Shown here: positions 40,784 to 49,628 of the stretch, in pieces
How positions within the stretch are numbered: the first letter of the stretch is position 1
Layout: each line of letters opens with the position of its first letter
Assembly (NCBI GenBank): GCA_913056305.1
Contig: CAJXMR010000001.1
Coordinates: forward strand, 62,001 to 126,000
Reading direction: 5' to 3'
DNA from: an uncultured Ralstonia sp.
Lineage (GTDB): Bacteria; Pseudomonadota; Gammaproteobacteria; Burkholderiales; Burkholderiaceae
Length of the DNA: 64,000 nt
Notes under the pieces: generated by a model
What the model was told of the DNA's origin: nothing
Seen by the model: the letters and a program-made list of their open reading frames with translations, nothing else
The model's database searches: none
Program-made: the position numbers and the translations under genes

Positions 40784-41878
40784 TCAGTTCAATCGCAGCT
40801 CGGTCGTGCGATCGAACAGATGCAGATGCGCCGGCGGAATGCTCAGGCTGGCTTGCGCGCCGTGCTGCAGCCCGTAGGCTTGGCGATCGCGCCCCGTTGC
40901 CGCCAGGGCGCCGACCGGCGTATCGCACACGAGCAGCGTCTCGGCGCCGTAGAACTCGCCGCTCTTCACGCGGGCGTTGACGCGGATGTCGCCCTGCGCG
41001 CCTTCTGCCGTGCCAATGCGGATGTGCTCGGGGCGGACGCCGCAGACGATCGGCTGGCCATCGCGCACGGCGGGACGGCCCGGCAGCGCAATCTCGATGC
41101 CGTCGGCGCAGTGGATGGCCGCCTGATCGCCGCGGACCTGTGCCACCCCGTCGAAGAAGTTGATCGATGGCGAGCCGATGAACTGCGCCACGAAGCGGTT
41201 CAGCGGCCGGTCATACAGCTCGACCGGCGTGCCAACCTGCTCGACGCGCCCATCGCGCAGCACCACGATGCGATCGGCCAGCGTCATGGCCTCGACCTGG
41301 TCGTGCGTCACGTACACGCAAGTGGTGCGCATGCGCTCGTACAGTTCGCGGATCTCGGCACGCACGTGGTGGCGCAGCGCGGCGTCCAGGTTGGACAATG
41401 GCTCGTCGAACAGGAACACCGACGGCTTGCGCACGATCGCGCGGCCCATCGCCACGCGCTGGCGCTGCCCGCCCGAGAGCTGGCGCGGATAGCGGTCGAG
41501 CAGCGTGTCGAGCGCCAGCGAATGGGCGATCTCACCCACAATGCGGTCGATCTCCGCCTTCGGCCGCTTGGCGAGCTTGAGGCTGAAGCCCATGTTCTCG
41601 CGCACGGTCAGCTGCGGATAGAGCGCGTAGCTCTGAAAGACCATTGCGATATCGCGGTCCTTCGGATGCAGGTGCGTGACGTCGCGCCCGCCGATGCGCA
41701 CGGCGCCGCCGGACACGTCCTCCAGCCCCGCGATGATGCGCAGCAGGGTCGATTTTCCCGAGCCGCTCGGGCCCACGAGCACGCAGAACTCGCCGTCGCG
41801 AATATCGACCGAGACGCTCTTGATGATGTGCTGGTCGCCGAAGCGCTTGTCGATTGCGTCCAGGGTCACGGAAGCCAT
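40784..41878 (-). CDS. Sugar ABC transporter ATPase (UgpC/MalK type)
   Basis: A 364-residue ABC ATPase with a C-terminal regulatory TOBE/OB region. The Walker A motif is GPSGSGKST, the Q-loop is in MVFQSYALYP, the signature is LSGGQRQRVAMGRA, Walker B is VFLFDEPLSNLDA and the switch is VTHDQVEAM. From residue 240 the domain NRFVAQFIGSPSINFFDG is typical of carbohydrate importers. It completes the importer with the two permeases and the binding protein upstream, 28 bp after the second permease. It probably powers uronate or oligo-uronide uptake. Confidence 0.93.
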   Translation of the reverse strand: MASVTLDAIDKRFGDQHIIKSVSVDIRDGEFCVLVGPSGSGKSTLLRIIAGLEDVSGGAVRIGGRDVTHLHPKDRDIAMVFQSYALYPQLTVRENMGFSLKLAKRPKAEIDRIVGEIAHSLALDTLLDRYPRQLSGGQRQRVAMGRAIVRKPSVFLFDEPLSNLDAALRHHVRAEIRELYERMRTTCVYVTHDQVEAMTLADRIVVLRDGRVEQVGTPVELYDRPLNRFVAQFIGSPSINFFDGVAQVRGDQAAIHCADGIEIALPGRPAVRDGQPIVCGVRPEHIRIGTAEGAQGDIRVNARVKSGEFYGAETLLVCDTPVGALAATGRDRQAYGLQHGAQASLSIPPAHLHLFDRTTELRLN

Positions 41879-41906
41879 GGTTCGCTCCTCTTCTCGTTGG
41901 GTGGGT

Positions 41907-42806
41907 TCAGCCCTTCAGTGCGCCGGACGTAAGCCCGCGCTGGAAGTGCTTCTGGAGGCCGAGGTACAGCGCCACGCTGGGGATCATGGCCAACAGCGTC
42001 ACGGCGATGAACACGTTGGGCGAGATGTGCTCGTCGGTGCGCAGCGCGGCCAGCACGACGGGGATCGTGTACAGCGTCTCGCGGTTGACCACGATGAGCG
42101 GCAGCAGGTACTGGTCCCAGATCATCAGGAAGCCGAAGATGGCGGTGGTGCCGAGCGCCGGCTTGACCAGCGGCAGCACCACGTTGAAGAAGATCTGCCA
42201 CTCGCTGGCGCCGTCGATGCGCGCGGCCTCTTCCAGCTCCATCGGCACCGCCTTCATGAACTCGGTCAGCACGAAGATCGAGAACGCCCAGCCGGCCACC
42301 GGCAGGATCATGCCGAGATACGAGTTCAGCAGGCTCACGTGCACCACGGGCAGCTTGCCGAGCACGAGGTAGAGCGGAATGGCGATGACCTCTTCCGGCA
42401 GCATCATGGTCGACAGGAACAGCAGGCTGACCACGCCCGCACCGGCAAACTTCTTGCGCGCCAGCGCATAGGCGGCCAGCGCGCTGACGGTGATCTGCAG
42501 CGCCAACCCCACGACCACCACCACGCACGAATTCAGCAGGTGGCGCCATGCGCCAGCTTCGCTCCACGCATAGACCAGGTGCTTCAGCGACGGATGCGAC
42601 GGCCACAGTTGGAGCTGGCCGGGCTGCGCGGTCTCGGCGTTGAAGGCGGTGGCGATCATGCCCCAGTACGGGCCGGCAAACACGGCAACGACCGCCGCGT
42701 AGAACAGCCAGCGGATTGCCGTGCCGACCAGCACGGACAAGCGGAGGTGAGCTTGTGCGGGGGCCACGGCAACGGGTTGCCCGGAGACGATCGGCTTAGC
42801 GTTCAT
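41907..42806 (-). CDS. Sugar ABC transporter permease (MalG type)
   Basis: A 299-residue inner-membrane permease. Six hydrophobic spans include LFYAAVVAVFAGPYWGMIAT and ILPVAGWAFSIFVLTEF, and the EAA loop is EEAARIDGASEWQIFFNVVL, where the ATPase docks. MalG-type permeases form the second half of the channel. It overlaps the first permease gene by 11 bp, pointing to coupled synthesis. Normal family length. Confidence 0.92.
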   Translation of the reverse strand: MNAKPIVSGQPVAVAPAQAHLRLSVLVGTAIRWLFYAAVVAVFAGPYWGMIATAFNAETAQPGQLQLWPSHPSLKHLVYAWSEAGAWRHLLNSCVVVVVGLALQITVSALAAYALARKKFAGAGVVSLLFLSTMMLPEEVIAIPLYLVLGKLPVVHVSLLNSYLGMILPVAGWAFSIFVLTEFMKAVPMELEEAARIDGASEWQIFFNVVLPLVKPALGTTAIFGFLMIWDQYLLPLIVVNRETLYTIPVVLAALRTDEHISPNVFIAVTLLAMIPSVALYLGLQKHFQRGLTSGALKG

Positions 42807-43704
42807 GGCGTTTGCTCCGCTGCCGCAGTGCCAGGTAGGTGACAGTGGTCACCGCCGTGAACACGAAAAGCAGGCACGACACCGCTGACGCATAGCCGTA
42901 GTCGAACTGCACGAAGCCTGCTTTGTAGACGTAGGTCATGACGACCTCGGTGGCGCCGCCCGGGCCGCCGCCGGTGCTCGAATACACCTCGGTGAACACG
43001 CGCACGCCACGGATGAAGCCCAGCACGCCCACGATCACAAAGGTGTGGCGCATGGCGGGCAGCGTCACGTACCAGAGGCGGTGGTGCCAGCGCGCGCCGT
43101 CGACGGAGGCTGCGTCGTACAGCTCGCGGTTCACGCCCGTCAGGCCGGCAATGAAGATCATCATGTCGTAGGGCACGGTCTTCCAGATCTGCATGGCGAT
43201 CAGCGAGCCGAGCGCGAGATCGGGGTCGGCGAAGAAGCCCGCGGGCGCCACGCCAAACCAGCCCAGCACGGTGTTGCCGATGCCCTCTGGCGTGGGCGCC
43301 AGCAGGATCTGCCAGATCTGCGCGACTACGGCGGCGCTCGTCACGGCCGGCAGAAACATGGCTGTGCGGACAATGCGCAGATGCCGCGCCGGGCCTTCCA
43401 GCGCGAGCGCCAGGAAGAAGGCGATCACCGCCGACGCGATGACCGACACCGCCACATACAGCGCCGTCTGCACCACGGCCGCATGCAGATCGCTGTCAGC
43501 GAAAGCGCGTTCGAAGTTCTCCAGCCCCACCCATTGCCAGTCCGAGCCGAACTGCACCTGGTAGAAGCTCATCTCCAGCCCGCGCAGCATCGGCACGAAC
43601 TTGAACGTGACGAACAGCACGATGGCCGGCAGCAGGAAGAGCCACGGCACGAGCGGATGGCGCGTAGCCAGGCCGTGTGCGTTGCGTTTGATCGAAAGCT
43701 TCAT
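42796..43704 (-). CDS. Sugar ABC transporter permease (MalF type)
   Basis: A 302-residue inner-membrane permease. The N-terminal span is PWLFLLPAIVLFVTFKFVP; the EAA loop is YDAASVDGARWHHRLWYVTL, with the conserved Gly of the family. GLEMSFYQVQFGSDWQWVGL-type periplasmic segments follow the first helix. It begins 10 bp after the binding-protein gene and overlaps the MalG-type gene, forming the heterodimeric channel. Confidence 0.92.
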   Translation of the reverse strand: MKLSIKRNAHGLATRHPLVPWLFLLPAIVLFVTFKFVPMLRGLEMSFYQVQFGSDWQWVGLENFERAFADSDLHAAVVQTALYVAVSVIASAVIAFFLALALEGPARHLRIVRTAMFLPAVTSAAVVAQIWQILLAPTPEGIGNTVLGWFGVAPAGFFADPDLALGSLIAMQIWKTVPYDMMIFIAGLTGVNRELYDAASVDGARWHHRLWYVTLPAMRHTFVIVGVLGFIRGVRVFTEVYSSTGGGPGGATEVVMTYVYKAGFVQFDYGYASAVSCLLFVFTAVTTVTYLALRQRSKRHER

Positions 43705-43714
43705 CGCCGTGAGC

Positions 43715-45031
43715 TCAGTTGGCGGCCACGCGCTGGCGCGCGAGTTCCTGATTGACCTTCTTGTTCAGGTCTTTCAGGCCGGCGTCGATGTCGCTGCCGC
43801 AGTTGGCAAGGATGCGGTTCAGGCCATCCGCCGTGAGCTGGCGCAGGCTCATCCAGTCGGGGATGGCCGGCGCGTAGTGCGCGTCCTTCTCGTAGACGGC
43901 TTCCACCGTCTGCCAGCGCGGGTCGTTGTAGACCTTGCCCGCATCGACAGTCTTGTTGACCGGCAAGCGCACCACCGGGAAGCCGCCCGGATGCATACCC
44001 AGCTTCTGCCCTTCGGGCGACGTGAGGAACGCGATGTAGGACAGCGCGGCCGCCTTGTTGGCCGAGCGCGTGACGTAGGCAAGTTCGCCCTCACCCAGGC
44101 TGTCGGCCTTGCCGGCCGGGCCCGGCGGCGGCGCAATGACTTCCACCTTGGCGCGCCCCGGCTCCTGGTCGACCACGGCCATGTGGTACGGGCCGCTGAA
44201 GAAGATGCCGGTCTGGCCGGAGCGGAAGCTGGCGATGGCGTCTGCCGTGGTGGCGTTGATGGCGCCCGGCTGCGTGACCTTGTCGGTGCACAGCATCTGG
44301 CGGAAATAGGCGACGGTCTTGGCGGCGGCGGGCTCGTCCAGCGCACCGCGGAACTTGCCCTTGCCGTCCGGGCGGATGAAATCACCGCCCGCCTGCCACA
44401 GGAAGCTGCTCAGGAACCACGTCGTGTACCCACGCGTGGCCGACGCCGGAAACGTGAAGCCGTAGGTTGGCTTGCCCGGCCCCGCCGGCTGCTTGGTGGT
44501 GAAGGCCTTGGCCAGCGCCGCAATGTCATCCCACGACTTCGGCTGCGGCAGGCCCAGCTTCTCGCGCCAGTCCTTGCGGATGAAGAACACGAATGACTGC
44601 ACCGACACCGGCACCGCGTAGTACTTGCCGTTGTAACCCTGAGCACCCTGCCAGGCGCGTTCCTGGATGTCAGCGCTGCCGGGGAAGCCGGCGCGGTCGA
44701 TCTCGGTGGCCACGCCGGTCTTCATCATCAGCCCCAGCGACGCGCTGTCGTTGATGATCACGTCAGGCAGGTCGTTGCCGGCAATCGCGCGCGACAGGCG
44801 CTGCTCGTAGTCCGTCATCGCGTTGAAGTACTCGACCTTGATGCCGGTCTTCTTGGTGAAGGCGGCCGCGATGTTGTCGTACGTGGCGCGTGCATCCGGG
44901 TTCGAGCGCGTCCAGACGCGCAGCGTGGTCTCGGCCTGCGCAGACGATGCGAAGCCGGCCAGTGCGATGCATGCGGCGCCGGATGCCGTCAGCCGCGCGA
45001 TCAGGCGCACGTGTTCCTTCATGCGGTTCAT
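43715..45031 (-). CDS. Extracellular sugar-binding protein of the ABC importer
   Basis: A 438-residue periplasmic binding protein (SBP family 1). AGGAG lies six bases before the ATG at 45031; the frame continues upstream without support. The signal peptide runs through LTASGAACIALAGFASSAQA, then mature ETTLRVWTRSNPDARATYDN. The typical segments AAFTKKTGIKVEYFNAMTDY and PDVIINDSASLGLM are present, as is a C-terminal helical lobe. It would deliver uronate, oligo-uronide or another acidic sugar to the permeases. It is first of the four transporter genes and sits 99 bp after the SDR gene. Confidence 0.92.
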   Translation of the reverse strand: MNRMKEHVRLIARLTASGAACIALAGFASSAQAETTLRVWTRSNPDARATYDNIAAAFTKKTGIKVEYFNAMTDYEQRLSRAIAGNDLPDVIINDSASLGLMMKTGVATEIDRAGFPGSADIQERAWQGAQGYNGKYYAVPVSVQSFVFFIRKDWREKLGLPQPKSWDDIAALAKAFTTKQPAGPGKPTYGFTFPASATRGYTTWFLSSFLWQAGGDFIRPDGKGKFRGALDEPAAAKTVAYFRQMLCTDKVTQPGAINATTADAIASFRSGQTGIFFSGPYHMAVVDQEPGRAKVEVIAPPPGPAGKADSLGEGELAYVTRSANKAAALSYIAFLTSPEGQKLGMHPGGFPVVRLPVNKTVDAGKVYNDPRWQTVEAVYEKDAHYAPAIPDWMSLRQLTADGLNRILANCGSDIDAGLKDLNKKVNQELARQRVAAN

Positions 45032-45130
45032 GTTGTCTCCTGCTTGTTCTATCGGCCGGCGTCCAATGCATGTGGCGCCGCGCTCGTTCATTCATGTGCA
45101 CTGCCGGACGCGGGCAAGCCGCGCCAACCT

Positions 45131-45886
45131 TCACGCTGCGGGCATCCGCAATTGCGCCAGCAAGCCGCCGTCCACCGGCAGCACATGCCCGGTGATGAAG
45201 GACGCCGCGCTGGACGCCAGGAACAGCACCGGCCGCGCGGCCTCTTCCGCCAGCCCATGACGTGGCAGCGGCAGGCCACGCGCGGCGGCGGGGTCGACGT
45301 TCTTCGTATGCGAATGCGGGATCTGCGCGGGCGCGATGGCGTTCACGCGAATGCCGTGGCGGCCGAAATCCACCGCCAGGCAGCGCGTCATCGCGTCCAC
45401 CCCACCCTTGCTGATGTCGTAGATGGCGTTGTTGCGGTGCGCGCGCTGCGCCCCCGGCGACGACACGTTCACCACCACCCCCGGATGGCCCCGGCCGACC
45501 CAGCCGCGCATCACGTCCAGGCTCAGCGCGTACATGGCGCGCAGGTTGACCGAAACGATCTCGTCGAAGTCCATGAGGTTGGTCTCGTCGGTGGGCTTCC
45601 TGGTCTGGGTCATGCCGGCGTTGTTGACCAGCACGTCGATGCCGCCGAGCTGGTTGGCACGCGCCACGATCGCCTGCCGATGCGCATCGTCGGCCATGTC
45701 ACCCATGACGATGTCGCAGCGCTCGCCCAGGCTCTTGCTCAAGGCATCGAGCGCATGGCGATTGCGGCCGGTGGCCACCACGTGCGCGCCGGCGCGGTGG
45801 AACTCGCGGGCGATGGCCGCGCCGATCGCGCCGCTGGCGCCGGTCACGACGGCCAACTTGCCGTGGAAATCGAACTGGGTCTGCAT
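45131..45886 (-). CDS. SDR-family sugar dehydrogenase
   Basis: A 251-residue classical short-chain dehydrogenase. From the ATG at 45886 it starts MQTQFDFHGKLAVVTGASGA with TGASGAIG for NAD(P), then NNAG, the Ser in VVNVSSPGA and the catalytic YDISK. The closest functional types are gluconate 5-dehydrogenase and KduD-like 2-keto-3-deoxy sugar reductases. The frame stays open toward 46099, but that part covers the promoter. It is the first gene of the operon and directly under the double operator. The precise substrate is unknown; a keto-uronate is likely. Confidence 0.85.
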   Translation of the reverse strand: MQTQFDFHGKLAVVTGASGAIGAAIAREFHRAGAHVVATGRNRHALDALSKSLGERCDIVMGDMADDAHRQAIVARANQLGGIDVLVNNAGMTQTRKPTDETNLMDFDEIVSVNLRAMYALSLDVMRGWVGRGHPGVVVNVSSPGAQRAHRNNAIYDISKGGVDAMTRCLAVDFGRHGIRVNAIAPAQIPHSHTKNVDPAAARGLPLPRHGLAEEAARPVLFLASSAASFITGHVLPVDGGLLAQLRMPAA

Positions 45887-45916
45887 GTCGTAGAAACGGT
45901 TGGGCGGATGCGCCTT

Positions 45917-45930
45917 GGAAAACGATTTCC
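45917..45930. promoter_or_regulatory. LacI-type operator O1
   Basis: GGAAAACGATTTCC, an almost symmetric 14-mer centred on CG, lies just downstream of the -10 and over the predicted start of the SDR operon. A repressor here would block initiation. The same core recurs at 45957, 46225 and 48541. Confidence 0.65.
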
Positions 45931-45932
45931 GG

Positions 45933-45961
45933 ACTATAGGGACCGACCCAAAGCAAGTCAA
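45933..45961 (-). promoter_or_regulatory. Sigma70 promoter of the SDR-ABC-uronate operon
   Basis: On the minus strand, -35 TTGACT (45961-45956) and -10 TATAGT (45938-45933) are exactly 17 bp apart, one of the best promoters in the window. The -35 is overlapped by operator O2 and the start site by O1. The start is about 40 bp before the SDR ATG. Confidence 0.75.
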
Positions 45962-45970
45962 TCGTTTTCC
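45957..45970. promoter_or_regulatory. LacI-type operator O2 (half-site conserved)
   Basis: GTCAATCGTTTTCC keeps the CGTTTTCC half exactly and diverges in the other half. It overlaps the -35 of the SDR promoter, 40 bp centre to centre from O1, close to four helical turns. That spacing suits cooperative binding or looping. Confidence 0.5.
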
Positions 45971-46224
45971 TAAATTGCTACATACGTGAAAACCCGAAGT
46001 TGCTCCGCAGCATGCCGAGCAAAGCGGCGCACGTCGCACGCCAACAAACGCATTGAACGCGTCACACCACGATGCCTCCCTGAAAAAACCACAGAACATG
46101 GCGCCACAAAGCCAACGACAGCCCGACGACCACCTTTCCTTTCACTGAAAAATACTGGCGCACCGCTTTACAACCACCCGGCCTCACACCTCGGTTTACG
46201 GCCCCAGGAAAATTGTTTAGGATT

Positions 46225-46238
46225 GGAAAACGTTACCC
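46225..46238. promoter_or_regulatory. LacI-type operator O3 before gudD
   Basis: GGAAAACGTTACCC lies 52 bp before the gudD ATG and shares the GGAAAACGTT core with the site before the LacI gene. A possible -35 (TTGTTT at 46214) is just upstream; the -10 is not clear. Repression of gudD by the same regulator is inferred. Confidence 0.6.
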
Positions 46239-46290
46239 AATACACGCTGCAGCGGTCAAGCCGCCCTCGCCAGCAACAGGAAACCCACCC

Positions 46291-47553
46291 ATGAAGATCA
46301 CCGCTGTCCGCGTCACCCCCATTGCCATCAGCGACCCGCCGCTGCTCAACGCCAGCGGCGTGCATGAGCCGTTTGCGCTGCGCTCCATCATCGAGGTGGA
46401 GGCCGACAACGGGCTGGTCGGCCTGGGCGAGACCTATGGTGACAAGCCGGTGCTCGATGGCCTGCTGCGCGTGAAGGATGCGCTCGTCGGCCTGAGCCCG
46501 TTCGACCTGAATGGCCTGTGGCAACGCGTGGCGGCGGCGGGGGCACCGGCAGCGAAGGGCATCGAGCTGGACGTCGCGCCCGGATCGGCGACAAACAAGG
46601 GCGAACGCAAAGTGTTCGGCGGCTTCGAGGTCGCGTTCGTGGATCTGCAGGCGCGCTCGCTCGGCATTCCCGTGCATGCGCTGTTGGGTGGCGCGGTGCG
46701 CCGCCAAGTGCCGTTCTCCGCCTACCTGTTCTTCAAGTTCGCCAGCGATGTCGATCCGTCGTACAAGCCCGACCCGTGGGGCCCGGCGCTGGAGGCTGAC
46801 CAGCTCGTCGCGCAGGCCCGCCAGATGATCGACCAGTACGGCTTCGGCAGCATCAAGCTTAAGGCTGGGGCGCTTGCGCCCGAGCACGAGGTCGAATGCC
46901 TGAAGGCGCTCAAGCGGGCCTTCCCCAACCACCCGCTGCGCATCGACCCGAACGCCAACTGGTCGCTCGACACCGCCATCCGCATGGCCGAGCACCTGCA
47001 GGGCGACCTGGAGTATTACGAAGACCCGACCCCGGGCCTGGAAGGCATGGCCGCCCTGCACCAGGCCACCGGCCTGCCGCTGGCCACCAACATGGTCGTG
47101 ACCGACATGGAGGAGTTCCGCCGCAACGTGTCGCTGAACGGCGTGCAGATCGTGCTGTCCGACCACCACTACTGGGGCGGCCTGCGTGCCACGCAGCAAC
47201 TGGCGACGATGTGCGAGACCTTCGGGCTCGGGCTGTCGATGCATTCCAACTCGCACCTGGGCATCAGCCTGATGGCGATGTCGCATCTGGCCGCCGCCGT
47301 GCCCAATCTGACCTACGCTTGTGACACGCACTACCCGTGGCAGGACGACGAGGTGCTCAAGGGCGGCAAGATCGCCATCACCGGCGGTTGCGTGACGGTA
47401 ACGGACGCGCCGGGCCTGGGCATCGAGATCGACCAGGACGCGCTGGCCGCCCTGCACGCGCAATACCTGCACTGCGGCATCACCAACCGCGACGATGTCT
47501 CGCAGATGCGCAAGTTCCGCCCCGACTGGACGCGCAAGAAACCGCGCTACTGA
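46291..47553 (+). CDS. gudD: Glucarate dehydratase
   Basis: A 420-residue enolase-superfamily dehydratase. The N-terminal capping domain opens MKITAVRVTPIAISDPPLLN, and the barrel has the catalytic K-x-K in SIKLKAG (about residue 190), the metal ligands starting in RIDPNANWS, and the dyad His in MHSNSHLGIS (about 318). This fits GudD, which removes water from D-glucarate to give 5-keto-4-deoxyglucarate. The E. coli enzyme is slightly longer at the N-terminus. It heads a plus-strand pair with the reductase 49 bp later and has the operator O3 in front. Confidence 0.93.
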   Translation: MKITAVRVTPIAISDPPLLNASGVHEPFALRSIIEVEADNGLVGLGETYGDKPVLDGLLRVKDALVGLSPFDLNGLWQRVAAAGAPAAKGIELDVAPGSATNKGERKVFGGFEVAFVDLQARSLGIPVHALLGGAVRRQVPFSAYLFFKFASDVDPSYKPDPWGPALEADQLVAQARQMIDQYGFGSIKLKAGALAPEHEVECLKALKRAFPNHPLRIDPNANWSLDTAIRMAEHLQGDLEYYEDPTPGLEGMAALHQATGLPLATNMVVTDMEEFRRNVSLNGVQIVLSDHHYWGGLRATQQLATMCETFGLGLSMHSNSHLGISLMAMSHLAAAVPNLTYACDTHYPWQDDEVLKGGKIAITGGCVTVTDAPGLGIEIDQDALAALHAQYLHCGITNRDDVSQMRKFRPDWTRKKPRY

Positions 47554-47602
47554 CCCGAACCGTCAGACCAACCGAACCCACCGAACCACCAGGAAAAACA
47601 TC

Positions 47603-48481
47603 ATGGCAACCATCGGCTTCATCGGCCTGGGCATCATGGGCGCCCACATGGCCCGCAACCTGCTCAAGGGCGAGCACACCCTCGTCGTGAGCGGCAAGCA
47701 CTCCGTGCCCGACGACCTGCGTGCGCGTGCCACTGTCGTCGCCAACTCGGCGGCCGTCGCGCAGGCGGCGGACATCATCATCGCCATGGTGCCGGACACG
47801 CCGGACGTGGCCAACGTGCTGTTCGGCGAAGACGGCGTCGCCCAGGGCCTGAGCGCAGGCAAGCTGTTTATCGACATGAGCTCGATCTCGCCCATCGAGA
47901 CACAGGCGTTTGCCAAGCGCGTCGAAGCCTTGGGGGCCGATTACCTCGATGCGCCGGTCTCGGGCGGCGAAGTCGGCGCGCGCGATGCGACGCTCACCAT
48001 CATGGTGGGCGGCAAGGAGGCGGCGTTCGAGCGCGCCAGGCCACTTTTCGCGCTGATGGGCAAGAACATCACGCGCGTGGGCGACTGCGGCGCCGGCCAG
48101 ACCTGCAAGGTGGCCAACCAGATCATCGTGGCGCTGACCATCGAGGCGGTGGGCGAGGCGCTGCTGTTCGCCTCGAAGGCCGGCGCCGACCCGGCTCGCG
48201 TGCGCGAGGCGCTGATGGGCGGCTTTGCCGCGTCACGCATCCTTGAGGTGCATGGCGAGCGCATGATCAAGCGCACCTTCGACCCGGGCTTTCGCATCGA
48301 GCTGCACCAGAAAGACCTGAACCTGGCGCTGGACGGTGCGCGCAAGCTCGGCATCGCCCTGCCCAACACGGCCAGCGCGCAGCAGCTCTTCAGCGTATGC
48401 GCGGCCAATGGCGGCAAGGCATGGGACCACTCGGCCATGGTGCGCGCGCTGGAGCTGATGGCGGACCACACCATCGCCTGA
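47603..48481 (+). CDS. garR: Tartronate semialdehyde reductase (2-hydroxy-3-oxopropionate reductase)
   Basis: A 292-residue beta-hydroxyacid dehydrogenase. The NAD motif is GFIGLGIMGAHMARNLL; the substrate loop is DAPVSGGEVGA; the catalytic Lys is in GAGQTCKVANQ; the C-terminal part has FRIELHQKDLNLAL, a signature of GarR/GlxR. It would reduce tartronate semialdehyde from the aldolase step to D-glycerate. AGGAAA lies upstream of the ATG. Immediately after gudD, it completes the pathway encoded in the divergent operon. Confidence 0.9.
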   Translation: MATIGFIGLGIMGAHMARNLLKGEHTLVVSGKHSVPDDLRARATVVANSAAVAQAADIIIAMVPDTPDVANVLFGEDGVAQGLSAGKLFIDMSSISPIETQAFAKRVEALGADYLDAPVSGGEVGARDATLTIMVGGKEAAFERARPLFALMGKNITRVGDCGAGQTCKVANQIIVALTIEAVGEALLFASKAGADPARVREALMGGFAASRILEVHGERMIKRTFDPGFRIELHQKDLNLALDGARKLGIALPNTASAQQLFSVCAANGGKAWDHSAMVRALELMADHTIA

Positions 48482-48540
48482 GCCAGCGGGCCGCCTGGGC
48501 GTCACGTGCTGAAGCGGGCGCGGTATGGCACCGTGCCCGT

Positions 48541-48563
48541 GGAAAACGTTCTCCACCTATAAT
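48541..48563 (+). promoter_or_regulatory. Operator and -10 box of the LacI gene
   Basis: GGAAAACGTTCTCC (48541-48554) is followed three bases later by a perfect -10, TATAAT (48558-48563). The operator therefore fills the spacer of the promoter; no good -35 stands at 17 bp. This is the arrangement expected for autorepression. The gene starts 28 bp after the -10. Confidence 0.7.
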
Positions 48564-48591
48564 TCGGCACTTTCTTGCACGTGCCGCACCG

Positions 48592-49626
48592 ATGAAAAAG
48601 AACGCTCCGACCATCCGAGACGTTGCCGCCGCTGCCGAGGTGTCTGTGGCCACCGTGTCGAAGTACATGAACGGCACGCAGCGCTTTTCCGCGCCGGTCG
48701 AAGCCAAGCTCAAGGCCGCCATCGAGCAGCTCGGCTACCGCTCCAACCCGCTCGCGCGCTCGATGATCACGGGCAAGACGCGCACCATCGGCCTGGCCAT
48801 CCTCGACATCCGCAATCCGCACTTCACCAACATCGTGAAAGGCGCCAACCGCATCGCCCTGCAGAACGACTACACGCTGCTGCTGGTCGACACGGAAGAG
48901 AGCCAGGAGCGCGAGCGGCAGCTGATCGAAGCGCTGGCGCAGCGCGTGGACGGCATGATCGTCAGCTCGCGCATGCCGGAAGAGGCCATCCAGTGGATGG
49001 TCGAGCTGAACAAGCCCGTGGTGCTGTTCGGGCGTACGCGCGAGCTGCCCATCCCCAGCGTCGGCACGGACAGCCACCTGGCGGCGTACATGCTGGCGCG
49101 GCACCTGCTAAATGAAGGTCATCGCCATGTGGCGTACCTGGGCTTCGGACAATCGCGCTGGAATGCGGAGCGCATCCGCGGGGTGACGGAGTGCTTCCAG
49201 GAAGCGGGCCTTGGCGTCGACATCTACGATGCGCACGCGCCCTCGGCGCAGGCCGGCGAGCACGCCTGCTCGGCCATCCTGCTTGGCCCCAAGCGCCCGC
49301 AGGCAGTGATCTGCTACAACGACCTGATCGCGCTCGGCTTCATGAAGGAAGCGCGCGCGCTCGGTTTCACGCTGCCGGACGACGTATCGGTGGTGGGCTT
49401 CGACAACGTGCCCTATGGGGAGTACGCCTCGCCCGCGCTCACCACCATGGACCTGCAGAGCGAACGCATGGGCGAGGTCGCCATGCAGAAGCTGCTTGAC
49501 CTGCTGGCCGGCCACGACGGCGACGGCGAGTATTCCCTTCTTGAGCCCCGCCTGATCGTACGTGAATCGACCCAGCGCCGCGAAGCGGGTGCGCAAGCCG
49601 CACCCAAGCCGCGGCGCAAGGCCTAG
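48592..49626 (+). CDS. LacI-family regulator of the uronate/aldarate genes
   Basis: A 344-residue LacI-type repressor. The helix-turn-helix is TIRDVAAAAEVSVATVSKYM with the hinge LGYRSNPLARSM; the periplasmic-binding-like core begins IGLAILDIRNPHFTNIVKGA. The sensor keeps CYNDLIALGFMKEARALGF and VSVVGFDNVPYGEY. The start at 48592 places the HTH at residue 7 and is preferred over the frame's longer opening. Sites of the same GGAAAACG type lie at its own promoter and at both uronate promoters, so it is the likely local repressor, with a uronate or aldarate as the probable inducer. Confidence 0.88.
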   Translation: MKKNAPTIRDVAAAAEVSVATVSKYMNGTQRFSAPVEAKLKAAIEQLGYRSNPLARSMITGKTRTIGLAILDIRNPHFTNIVKGANRIALQNDYTLLLVDTEESQERERQLIEALAQRVDGMIVSSRMPEEAIQWMVELNKPVVLFGRTRELPIPSVGTDSHLAAYMLARHLLNEGHRHVAYLGFGQSRWNAERIRGVTECFQEAGLGVDIYDAHAPSAQAGEHACSAILLGPKRPQAVICYNDLIALGFMKEARALGFTLPDDVSVVGFDNVPYGEYASPALTTMDLQSERMGEVAMQKLLDLLAGHDGDGEYSLLEPRLIVRESTQRREAGAQAAPKPRRKA

Positions 49627-49628
49627 CG

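Larger units (their letters stand above)
45887..46290. promoter_or_regulatory. Divergent control region of the uronate regulon (404 bp, no gene)
   Basis: It separates the minus-strand SDR/ABC operon from the plus-strand gudD. It contains a strong minus-strand promoter with two LacI-type operators, and a third operator near gudD at 46225-46238. The middle (about 45980-46200) shows no motif I can name. An open frame there lacks a ribosome binding site and has a random residue mix. Confidence 0.7.

Noticed and set aside
45986..46294. Open frame of about 100 codons between the SDR and gudD
   Set aside because: No ribosome binding site, low-complexity residue mix, and it covers operator O3 and the gudD leader.
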